Shown here piece after piece: positions 11,030 to 22,464 of a stretch of DNA of 64,000 bases. The notes below the pieces were generated by a model. That model was not told where the DNA came from and ran no database searches. It saw only the letters and a program-made list of their open reading frames with translations. Position numbers and translations under genes: made by a program. This stretch comes from Drechslerella dactyloides (Eukaryota; Ascomycota; Orbiliomycetes; Orbiliales; Orbiliaceae). Positions within the stretch are counted from its first letter, which is position 1. Each line of letters begins with the position of its first letter. The stretch is from assembly GCA_020064725.1 (NCBI GenBank), contig JAGTWJ010000019.1:930001-994000 (forward strand), given 5' to 3'.

Positions 11030-12775
11030 AGTTTCTACCAAGTTGGAAATTAACTGTTATAGCCTTAGAATCTCCCTAGACGATCGTAAAGCGAGTGGGC
11101 GTTGTTAAATGACGGTAAAGGGAGGATCGTTGGTCTTGAAATAGCCCCACTGAGAAGGTCGAATAAATGGAGAATGGGAGTTGAAGAGAACCAGTTGGTC
11201 TATGCACAATGGATTACGGATAAGATCTCCGTTGAGAATTTCAGACAAATCGACAAGCGATCCTCTTTCGGCCGCAACGTCTGATGATGCTTGCCAGTAT
11301 ATGCGCCATTTAGCCAGGAAGGCTCCACATGCCTTTATCTTACAGGGTTCGCCACTGGCTCACGGAACAGGAAGACTGGAGGCTCACTGCTTGCCAAATG
11401 TATGTACGCGTACAAATTCGCTTCTGCACTAAGCGAGACTCATCAATATCGATAACGCAAAGTACCGCAATTTTTTTGACCACCCTTTTGAAGAAATTGA
11501 TGCAGAGGCATGCATACACTAATGCAACACAATCAATGTAGAAATGCGGCCTGGGCAGATTTAGCCAAAAACTTGTTAAAATGTGATCGTTCCCACGGTA
11601 TATTAGAGTTTATGTGGGGCTCAGGGACGGCAGCTGTGAGAACCTAGACCTAATGTCTATAATTTTCCTTCATACCTTCAAAATGCAGTAAATAAATATG
11701 GCTGATTGCCACATTTTCACCACTGGGATGGACCCGAGACTTACTAAATCGCCCAATTCAGCTTGAGCCGACAGCCGATATGCCGAGCCGGCAATTTTGC
11801 GTTGTTTGGTGTTGGATCCAGAAATATCATTGTGCTAAGTTGGTTAGTAGCTAGTAGCCTCGAGGCCAGACTTGCCTGGTTGGTTGACAAGGCAGTCTGG
11901 CCTCGAGACTAGCTGGTGAAATACATGTACTCTATACATTTAGGCATTGCCGTAGTGGTGCCACGCATATAGATCAGGCTTAGCGCACACTCGCAGTACT
12001 CGCTAGCCTGCGCTACCAGCTACCTCTTATCAATATCATATCATGTCGTCTGTATTGCACTCGCGTGCGCAGGCGGCGGCGGCACACGGGTGGGTTTTGA
12101 GATTGGTCATCGTGACTCATGCATCATGTTCATGCTCATGCTCGAAGCTGCTTCGCGACCATTTCAATCCGCAACTGGTCAAGCGTATCTTTACACATGT
12201 ACGCGTTAGTTGCATGCCGCTATATTCAGAGTTTTGACATTCCAGTCTATCGACGGTTAGGCAGAATTGGAACGGACGTCCGGCTCCACTATATTCCCTT
12301 CTCCGTTAACTCGCCGTCTGCACAAAATCCATAGTAGCGAGGATCTGCATCTGGCCTTTCGACCGAACAGTCTTACTGTAACATGGCAGGTGCATAGCCT
12401 AGGCGACGAATATCCATAATTAAGCTTGCTACGCCGCACTCGGCAATTTGTATTCCTTACGGTGAGAGACGTATATTTGTGCATAAAACGTAACGGGCAC
12501 AAGGGATTGATACTCAGTCGCTCGCAGCGGCTCGGGAGTCTCGAGAAAATACCCACGCTGTCTAGGCAGGTCGGCAAAGCATTCCAGTGTAATCGAATTT
12601 GAATGTTCAGATATGAATAATAAATCAACAGCTCGGGAGGAACATATAAAGGTATTTGATCGCGATAAGTAGCAGTAGATACTTCTAGGAATAAGGATAC
12701 AATCTAGTAAGGAAAAACTACCTGATAAATTCAATAGCTTATAAATTGCATAGCTCGCAATCCATATTCTAACAC
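11030..12775. other. Gene-free region with a palindromic element
   Basis: This 1.7-kb stretch lies between the start of the regulator gene and the 3' end of the PKS. Frames on both strands are short; two overlapping plus-strand frames at 11102-11541 show no domain. Apart from the hairpin element at 11849-11916 nothing structured was found. Confidence 0.5.
11849..11916. repeat. Inverted repeat (foldback element)
   Basis: Left arm 11849-11876 and right arm 11891-11916 are reverse complements except for about two or three differences including a one-base bulge; the spacer is 14 bases. The arms share the core CTCGAGGCCAGAC. The arm sequence is found again, alone, at 40688-40709. It could be the relic of a small foldback/MITE-like element or a repeated regulator target. 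Confidence 0.75.
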
Positions 12776-15700
12776 TCAGTGCGCTCGATATGCGCTACGG
12801 TCCACAATAGTACTCGCGAGTGCAGTGACGCTCGGTGCGCCTAATATGCTAAAAGTTGGCAAGTCGGCCCGGAAGTATCGCAAGAACCAACTCCGCAACT
12901 CCATTGTTTGCAGGGAGTCGACTCCATAGGCCTGAATCGGTTTGCTTTGATCCATTTCTTCTGGGTCCATATCAACTATAGCAGACGATAGCCTACTCGT
13001 TAGCGCACCCATGATAACTTGAATGGCATCTTCCTTAGTCTTGGCGGCCGCGATCTGTGACCCAATGTCGCCCTTGCCAGATGACTGTTGAGAGCACTTG
13101 GCGCTATCGGCTGATGTAAGGAGGCGCAGGGCCTGGAACATGGGATTCCTTCCCCAACTTGTACCAAACGGATCGAGGTCCGGATCCTTGTGAAGTAGCT
13201 GTATCCCAAGTGTTACTTGGGCGTCCTCCATTGCTAGTAAGGGCAAGCTAGAGTCGCAGTAGTAGTCCAATAGAGCGTGAAATTCAGGCGTCTGAATACC
13301 CTGATAGGTATTCTGTGCAAGCAGCAATTCTCTCTCCGCTTCATTCTCAGCAAGGTAGCCGTCGCTGGTTACCACTGCCAACATCAACGAGACCGCCTTC
13401 AAGCCCATTGATACACGGTGCAGCGCCAAAGCATCCATATATGTGTTTGCCGCATTATAATTAGCTTGAGTTCGGGCACCGAAGACGCCTTGAACAGATG
13501 AAAGGAGGATAAAGAAGTCTAAATCTTTTGGTAGAAGCTCGTGAAGATTCCAGCTTCCAATCGTTTTGCAAGCTGTTGCTTCCTTCCATTCCGTATGGCT
13601 CATATCTGAAAATAATGCACTCTATAGGCTCGAGTTAGCTCATAGTTCAAAAGTTGCACCCGATAGATCAATAGAGCGGATTGTGGACGTGAATAACACA
13701 TAGCAGATGCATAAGCTGCTAAGCTGAAAGGAATATTCGAGCTAGAGAAGTCAGTCCGGGGTCATTCAAGACTTACTCTTAGCACCATTGTTGATTGAAT
13801 GCAGCCTTTGATCGCTGGCAAATTGAGAGACTTGAGAACTGTACTAAGATGTTGACGGTCGGTTATGTCGCAAGCTGGTGCGACACAATTCACACCCAAT
13901 TTCTCCAGCTCATCCATGAGCTCATAGGCTTCTGCTGTTCGTGGCCCGGACCTTGACAGCAAAATGAGATGCTTGGCGCCTCTCTCCGCCATCCAGCGAG
14001 CTGCGACACGGCCCAAGCCTCCGAGTCCACCAGCAATAACATACGACGCATTTGGCGAGAAGGTCGAAATCCGCTTCGGCGCAAAGACCACTGGAACATG
14101 GCTCTCGGGGTTCATCTCCACCACTATTTTGCCGATTGTTTTCCCAGTGCCGATCAATCGGAAGGCATCCACGGTATTTGAAACGTCGAATTTACGCAAT
14201 TCACGAACAGGTCGGAGGCCGGTGCCGCCGGTTCCAAACAGCCCCAGGGCTTCGTCGACCAAGTTCGCAACATACTTCGGTCGTTCTCGGTGTAGGTGCC
14301 CTAGATCGACAGCACTAAAGGATATGTTCTTTTCAAACTGCGCCATCGGCAATTTACCATAGGCCTGTATATCTTTCTTGCCAATCTCCACAAAGCGCCC
14401 GAACGGTGCCATACATTCCCACGACCGAAAGAGTGTATCCCCGGACAGAGAGTTTAAGACGACGTCCACACCGCCCGCCAAACGTATAATATCATCCGCA
14501 AACTTGGTATCCCGACTGTTGAATATACGCTCAGATGGAATCTTATAATGTGTGGTGAGAAAATCACGTTTTTCCTGAGTGCTGACAGTTGTGTATATTG
14601 TGGCTCCAAGATGATTCGCAATCTGAATGGCTGCCTGTCCCGTGCCCCCTGCCCCAGAATGAATCAAGATCTTTTCGCCGGATTGTAGCCGAGCCACGTA
14701 TCGAAGTGCATGCCATGCGGTAGCAAAATTGACTGGGATACTGGCAGCTTCAGCAAATGTCAAAGAGCTAGGAATGAGAGAAAGGTTCGGCTCCTCGGTG
14801 CGATAGAATTTCCGATAGCCATCTGCTGCAAACCCACAAACCCGATCCCCTAGTGCAAGGCGTTTCACAGAACGACCGACACGGGTGATTATCCCCGCTA
14901 TTTCGCTACCGATTTTGTCTTCGTTAAGCGCGCCAAGCGCAATTAGACAGTCTTTGAAGTTAACACCGGCGGCTTTGACCTCAACCTCGACTTCGTTATC
15001 CTGCATTTCCCGAGCACTCTCTGCATCCTCAACAAAATGTATTGTATCCAGTATACCCGGCGATCCAATAGTAATCTTCAGAGAGCCAGATTCACCCCAC
15101 AGGGCAGGCTTGGGGACACTTTGTCGTACCAGCTGCACATGCTCTGTGAGTTGTGCCGCCTTTTTTAAACGACAAAATTCTATGTCACCCGTTATGGTTT
15201 CCCTGAGAGATTGTGGAAGATTCATGCCGTCAAGTTGTGAGAGCAGAGCTGTAGATACTCGAGATATAGCGTCAGAACGGTTTGTTGCCGTTGTGCGGGA
15301 TGTCGATAATGATAATGTTGCAAAACTGGTCATGCTGGTTTCCTGGCGCACCACTCGAGATAGCCCATCGACTAGGTGCTGCGAAGGGAAAGCAACTGAA
15401 TGCTGATCTGAAGTTTGAATCCATAGGACGTTATCGCTAGTGCTCAGAGTTGTTTGCACTATCGCCAATTCTTCTTCGTCGAGGTCTGACAGGATGGATT
15501 CTCTATCGATGTCCCAAAGGATTATTTTGAGGCGTGGTTTAACCACAGAGCCAACAGGTGCTTTTCCTGATTCAATGATGATGCACTGCAAATCAGTGCC
15601 CGTTTCAAGTTTAGCCTTCAGCAGATCAGCGAGTTTTATAGTTGAGGCGGATGGATTATGAACGTGAACTTCCACAAGACCTGATCTTGATGAATTATGG

Positions 15701-18700
15701 CAAGGCGTTGTACCAACGTCACTTTCTGGTATCATGAAGGGTACCCATTCGAAGTTCCAGCAATGCTGAACATCCCTCGGCGATATTTCTTGCGAAATGT
15801 CTGCCCCAGAAACTCTCGACATCTCGTAGCCTTCAATTTTCAACTTGAGGTTGTTGTGGCCATCGGTTACCGATATGGCATGTTCGCTACCGCGATATCC
15901 GGAAAACTTATGCCATGCGGTAGCAACTAAAGGCGAAAACTCATTTTTCAGTCCTTCGCTTGATATCCATAGATTCTTGATTTTGGAAGGTATCATAGTA
16001 GGCATATTCGGGTATTCTTTGATAATGTTTGCGAGCGGCAGCTGAAAGAATGCGTCTAATGTTGCAGGATGGATTATGTGCGGCCCATCAATTGCGCGGG
16101 TACCATGGCCTGAATGAGAGCTAGAGCCTGTCTGTCGATAAATCTCTACTATCGCCTGAACTTCACCAACTGCAGGGTATTGTATACGTTCAATTCTCTG
16201 AAATGATGGGCCATAATTGTATCCAGCTTTCCGGATGTCATGAAAGAATTCATCGGCCCGTGCTTCACCAACACCGCGAGGCTTGGCATAATTGGATTTC
16301 GGCCAGTTATGGGATATTTCCGAACCAGGTGTGCTAGGACAGGTTTCTGTTTCCTGGCTGGCGGGGCTGGTAGGCGACCCCACAGAGCTAGTATAGTTAC
16401 TATCATTGTCGAGAATGATTGGCAAGCTCATTGCAGACCTGGAATTGCCTTTGTGGTCGGAGCTCTCGTGTTCGTCATCGATCTCCGGTCGAATCAAGCC
16501 TTTACAGCTCTTCTTCCACTGCTCAGAGCAAAGGGAAAACACTTCAAACTCATACCATCCAAGCTTAACAGATCCTTCTTGGAGAGGTTTTAAATGGAGC
16601 TGAAGTTCCAGATCGGCTGGGGCTTCGGGGATGTGTATAGCTGATAAAAATTCAATATGTTTGAGGTGGAAAGACGAAGGTAGTGTTTCCAGAGTTACTC
16701 GCGCATACTGGTTCATACCCTCAATTGCCATGGCCAGCATGCCGGCACCGGGATATATCACCGTATCATTGATGTTGTGATCCTCGAGCCACTCTATTCT
16801 CGAGCGGCTTATGATGTTACGCCAACTAGCAGACAACGGTTGCCAATCTGGAGTTGGGTTTCCAAGCAGTTCGTTCGGCCTTGAAGCCCGTAATCGCTCG
16901 ATTTTGCTCCGCCTGCTCTCACTCCAGTACGTCCGAGTATGTGCAAATGGATATGAGGGGAGGTCCACAAGTGGAACAATAGTTCGATCAGAGGCATCGC
17001 CGTCGACCTCGCCATTAAGGTAAGATATATTTGCCTCAAATCCAGAACAATGAAGACTACCAATCGCCTGAAGGAATGAATTTGCTCCGGAGACCCCTCG
17101 AACTAAGGCTGTGTCGTACTGGATATCGCGGGCGAATTTAAACGTGTTTGTTATTTCCCTAAGCGGCCCCTTCAGTGCAGAATGTGGTCCAATCTCTAAG
17201 ATATTTGTGATTAATATAGCCCTCTTATGACTGCGATCAAGCCTCTTCCGACCCCCAGCAAGGGAAGCCAGGCGATCGATTCCAGAGACATTGTCAACGA
17301 AGCGAACTGCAGAACACATATTTGTAATCCAATACTCCAGGTCTCGGAGGCTTTCCCCGGAAATTTCTTTCCCATCGAGATAAGATATCATGGTTATCGA
17401 CTTGCTATCGCTTCTGCCTGGACGTTCTTCTAATTTCCCCGCCAGAGAGAAATACTTCTTTGCGATTGGAATCATATGCGGAGAATGATATGCACACGAT
17501 ACCTTCAATTTGCGAGCAAAGGTTCCCTTTTTGTCCAAGGCCGCTTTCAACGCATCTATATGGCCTTCGTCACCTGCCACGGTAACGTTGCCAGGGCTAT
17601 TGATACAAGCTATGTGGAGGTCGTTGTAAGTGCCAGACAAGTCTTTGAGGACTGAAATTGCTTCCGTTTCAGGAAGCCCGACAGACATCATTGTGCGTTT
17701 TCGTTCGTCTTTGGAGGCGACAGAACCACCGACGCCTCTGTAATACGCAATTCTGATGGCACTTTCATGGGAAAGCGCCCCCTTGCAGTAACTAAAGTCG
17801 ACTATTAGACTCAAGATTCCCTTCATACGCATAATCGTATATTATGCAAGGGAATAATGCACTTACGCAGCCGCAACTTCTCCTGAAGAATGTCCGACTA
17901 CAATCGAAGGATGAAGGCCAATACGTTCCAAGAGGTCCACAAGGGCAATTTGCAAGGCACAACTGATAGGCTGGCTGAACTCTGGGCGATTTATTTGAGA
18001 GTTGGAGTCGTCTTTGTGAAGTTCCGTTTCCAAATCCCAGAGACAACCAAGACTGCGAAGTATATCCGCAGAACGACGTATGCTGTTGGCAAAAGCAGGG
18101 TAACATTTAAGCTCGATGCCCATCTTTGCCCACTGTGAGCCTTGTCCCGTGAAAACAAGCGCCAGCTTTGGGCTTTTCGTACTCGAAAGGCGCTTAGGTG
18201 CAGACAGCTCGGCCCCCAAATTAACGAGAGAAAGCGGTGAGCTAAGAAGTGCATAAGACTTCCATAGAAGCGAGGTACGATAGTGGTTCAGCGTAAACGC
18301 CAACCGACGGCAGGTCTCCGGACCTATCCTTCCACTCGCGCTCTTAAAGTAAGAGCTGAAGAGGCTGCCTAGCCGTTGAATTCCATTGCGATCCGCGGCT
18401 GATAGTATCGCCAGATATGGTCGAGATGTATAGTTCTCTGTGGTGTCAGCTGCTGCGCTAACATTAATCGCCTTTGTCCCCACTAAAGTTGACTCTTCAA
18501 CGGTGTTATGATAAGCATAAGCCTGGTGACCGTTCTCAGCAAGGAAACCACGGGCGTCATCGAGCACGACATGCGCATTGGTGCCGCCAAATCCAAAAGA
18601 ATTAACCGACACTCGACGCAGACCCTTACCGGGCCAAGGTGTTGCTTTAGTAGGAAACTATTTCGACTTAGTCAACCATATATTCTCCTCGATGTATCTT

Positions 18701-20370
18701 CATACCGCCTACAGACGATGGATGAAAGTTGAAGGGGATAAATATATTGTCAAATTTTCAAATTCGTGGGTCATCAACTAGCTAGGGAAACTTTTGACTT
18801 ACCTTGAGATTGTAGTAGCTATGATCAATACTGGGATTAAGCTCTACCAGGTCGGCGATAGGAGGTATCACCCCTCTCTCGAGAACAAGGATCGATTTAA
18901 TAATGCCTGCGATTCCACTTGCAGCTTCAAGATGGCCTATATTTGCTTTGGCTGCGCCGCTACATACCAATAGAACAAGGTAAGCATCTAACAGCGCAAG
19001 TAATGGAAGGAGAGTCTCACATTAATAACGGGTCGTCCGTACTACGCGAGGTTCGGAATGCGGATCCGATCGCATTGGACTCAATAGGGTCTCCAAGAAG
19101 AGTCCCAGTACCATGTGCTTCACAGAATCTTGTGGGAAGCATAGACAAACCAGCCTTTTCATATGTAGCTCTAATCAATGATAATTGAGACTTTTCGCTG
19201 GGCTGAGTAAGACCAGGGGTATAACCATCCGAATTTGTTGCAGTAGACCGTATCACAGCCCGAATTGTGTTTTTATCTCTAATAGCATCAGAGAGTCGCT
19301 TCATTATAATAACGCCGAGTCCCTCAGACCGAGCATAGCCATTTGCTCGAGAATCGAAACTATGACATCGACTATCCGGTGATAGAAATCCCATATTGTC
19401 AAGATAAATGAATAAATCAGGCATGAGCATCAGACTTGTGCCCGCCACTATACCCTAAGCTCGAATTTTAGTACTTGAACAAGCTAACTTCCCTCATTTG
19501 GAGTACTCAAGATTGTCCACGTCCATGGCTTCTTGCGACTCAGACCCGTGCTGACCAACGGTTATAGGCCATCCCCCGGAAATTACAAGTAGGATTGCTT
19601 CCCTAGACTTACCATGTCTGTGTCTCCGTTCCGAAGCAACTGACTCGCCAGATCTAACGCAACAAGGCTGCTCGAGCAAGCTGTTTCTACAGATATACTA
19701 GGGCCTTTTAAATTGAAGTACCAGCTTAGGCGATTCGCCAAAATACTGACTTCTGTACCGGTCGCGGAATACTTTGTTGCAGATTCAGCATCTCTGGAGA
19801 TTGCTAGTCTATAATCATAGGATAGACACCCAACGTGAACCGAAGTTTTACTACCATTGACCTTACTTAATGGTAGGCCGGCTATGAGCGATATCAGCAT
19901 CCTGACAACACCAACGATCCAAGAAATCGGATGTGCCTTGAAATTGGGACATTCAGCATCATTTACCATTTTCAAGAGCGTGATAAGAGGTTTCAAGCAG
20001 AAACCGCTGTTGAGGGTCCATCCCCATAGCTTCTTCCGCCGTTATGGAAAAGAAAGGTGCATCAAAAGCGCAGACATCTCCAGTCATGAAATAGCCTTTA
20101 GGTTTCTCCGCCTAATATTAGATCAGCAAGCTGTTTACCTGTATTACTTTGTCCCTTTCCTCAATGATGTCATGCTTTGATGTTGGCACTTACTTTGTCG
20201 CTCTCAGCGGAGCCCCCAGCAATATCCAAGAAGGCTTGAAGATTAACTCTGTCTTCTGGCACTTCTGAGAGACCGGTGTCCCCGCTCATCATCATGTCCC
20301 AAAAGGAATCTGAGCTCTCGATCCCAGACGGGAACTTGAAAGCAAAACCGATGATCGCGAGCGGCTCCAT
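12776..20370 (-). CDS. Highly reducing polyketide synthase (KS-AT-DH-ER-KR-ACP)
   Basis: Eight exons: 20370-20194, 20111-19967, 19881-19613, 19454-19021, 18959-18803, 18657-17867, 17791-13777, 13621-12776. All seven junctions keep the frame and restore conserved motifs; the product is 2277 residues. Ketosynthase: Cys176 in ETACSSS, His near 310 in EAHGTGT, His near 350 in KANIGH. Acyltransferase: GHSSG with Ser651, and YHSPH, typical of malonyl-specific domains. Dehydratase: His996 (LEDH) and Asp1237 (HPATLDAFFQ). Enoylreductase: 1590-1880 with GAGGTGQAA near 1704. Ketoreductase: GGLGGLG near 1912, Ser2038, Tyr2051. Acyl carrier: Ser2232 in GVDSL. Only about 220 residues lie between DH and ER, so no C-methyltransferase is present, and the chain ends after the carrier domain with no thioesterase or reductase. 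It should make a reduced, unbranched chain. The start is the only ATG before the KS (MEPLAIIGF). Confidence 0.95.
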
Positions 20371-21608
20371 TTTGCCGATGCCTGCGCCAATACAGTTTTT
20401 TACTTAGACCGATGATGTAATAGTTTCTAATATTTCCAATAGAGCTCAAGGTCTAGATCAACGGATGAGAAAACAAAATATTGTCGCTTCAATAAATATT
20501 TCATCAAGGTCGCGAGGAGAGCAACGATATATACGCCTATGCAGCGATGTGAATAATTCGGAATTGCACCTTGTGTTTCCAACGCCTGCGTGCCATATCT
20601 CTAGACGCTGCTAACATGTTTCCAAAATTGTACTAGTTAAGTAGTTTGGTAAGCTTCCTATCGTTGCCACTGTATACTGCTATTCCATGATCTCCTAAAT
20701 CAGGTCTCGTTCTTTAGACCACCATATCGAAGAAACAAAGTTCAGGAAACACCGAATGACTAGCTTTAGAACTTCCGAGCCATTGCTACTAATTGAAGAT
20801 CTTGAACTTAAAAATTCAGTGAGCTGTACATTCCCTACGATACATACACGTAGGTGGAGCTTGTAGCTCATCGATATATCCTGCCCGATACGGAATTTAT
20901 CGCTTACATCGAATTATTAGGCAATAATTATGAATAATCAAGATAAGGAGATGGTGTGATTGATCTGGTTGGGGGGCCCCGGGCGCCAACTCAACATATT
21001 ACCAAATCTTGGAATCTTAGGATTCGGGGTATTTGTAATATATACTCCATTAACCCCGTGCCTTCTGCTAATTTAATCATCTGAGTTGTTCGTAGGGCCA
21101 TTAGACAAGACTTACTCATTCTTGGAAGAATCCCAAGAGTTAAAAGTTCCTACTCTATACGTTGCGGGTTCGGTGTTAAAACTCCGGAGCGATAACGCTT
21201 TTGGCTGCCATCGGTAGTAGAGTCCCGAAGTCAAGCTAAAGACATACGGGCTATCCCGCTTTCGGTTACACCTGCAGATCTGCCGCCAGTTCCTAGGCCG
21301 CGCGCCATAACTGGTAAAGTGACAATCTTCGCTTGCCCAAAAGTTGCAGTTTCCAACTCCGCTAGAATCGATAATTAACAAGTCTGGTCGACTATGCATG
21401 GCCAGGGAAATAACAGCCTTACAACAATTCAAAACCCAAGGATCTGTTAAGGAACTCTGGGAAGACCTTGGAGAAAGTCTTCGCTATCACAATATCATTT
21501 GAACAGGCAAATTTTCAAACCGACTTCCAGTAGCGGAACTTCTATAGTAAGCGAACATCAAAGCCCTCTTCGAGCTCCATAGGGAATTCCTAAATTAGCG
21601 AATAAAAA
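20371..21608. promoter_or_regulatory. Divergent upstream region of PKS and FSH hydrolase
   Basis: This 1.24-kb stretch separates the divergent PKS and hydrolase genes and must hold both promoters. I looked for TCGN5CGA (AflR-type) sites and found none. A minus-strand frame at 21112-21399 that could be spliced to about 20940 is present but not recognisable; see findings. Confidence 0.5.
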
Positions 21609-22464
21609 ATGCGGTTTCTTTGTCTCCATGGCCTTGGGACGAATAGTACGGTGTGTAATCCAGGCCCACTCTTTGCTACTATTCAGAGGGAACTGCTGCT
21701 CATAGATTTTAGGTCCTTGAAACACAAACTGGTAGGTCCCCGAATGGGCCATGAGCCTGCCAGTATAAGAAACATCTGACAGCAAGAGCAGCGGCAATAC
21801 GAGCGGAACTTGGCCACGATCATGTATACGAATTTGTTGAAGGGACTTTACCATGGCCAAAAGCGCCAGGCAAGTACTTAATCGAGCGAGTTTATAATAA
21901 CTTGTCTAATTGATTGCACGGATTCTAGAACTTGGAGACATGTTTTCCGATGACGACGAATACCTCGCCTACTACGACCCCTACAACGCGCAAAGCATGC
22001 TGACGGCTTTGCATCAACTTGAAAAATATATTGAGGAAGAAGGTCCTTTTGACGGCTTTCTAGGGTTCTCTCACGGGTGTGCTTTAACATCGACATTGCT
22101 TCTTGGTAGGGCCTCCGAGAAAAGCCGAGTTCCGTGGCAGAACCCCTTCAAATGCGCAATCTTCCTCGCAGCCGGAGGCCCGCTTGACTGGGAGGCCCTT
22201 CATAATAACAAACTTATTTGGCTCGACAAGTCCTATAACCGGTCAATGATCAACATTCCCACAGCGCATATCTGGGCTATGAACGATAAATGGGGTCCCT
22301 CCATGAGCGCTGTTCTAGAGCAAATCTGTGCGCCGCAAGCACGGCACGGAATTGTTCACAATGAAGGGCACACTGTTCCTGGAAGAAGATCTCCAGAAGT
22401 GCTTCGCGGGGCGATCAAGGCCATCCGGCGGACCCTCCAAGAAGTTGATACCATAGCTAGCTAG
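21609..22464 (+). CDS. FSH1-family serine hydrolase, probable polyketide-releasing thioesterase (LovG-like)
   Basis: Four exons, 21609-21650, 21713-21731, 21792-21869 and 21929-22464, give 224 residues. The N-terminus MRFLCLHGLGTNST and the restored ETQTAAIRAELG and YEFVEGTLPWP segments are hallmarks of the FSH1 serine-hydrolase family. The catalytic triad is Ser94 (GFSHG), Asp166 (AMNDKW) and His194 (NEGHTVPG) in an alpha/beta-hydrolase fold. In fungi, members encoded next to highly reducing PKSs (LovG in the lovastatin pathway) release the chain from the carrier domain; this PKS has no thioesterase of its own, so the same role is likely. Exon 2 is only 19 nt, and the third intron uses a GC-AG pair (AG/GCAAGT). 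It shares an upstream region with the PKS, which would allow co-regulation. Confidence 0.88.

Noticed and set aside
13890..17063. Several plus- and minus-strand frames of 70-170 codons inside the PKS
   Set aside because: They are other-frame shadows of the PKS coding sequence, whose own frame is supported by motifs from end to end.
20371..21608. AflR-type binding sites (TCGN5CGA) upstream of the PKS and hydrolase
   Set aside because: Each TCG in the interval was checked and none is followed by CGA at the right distance.
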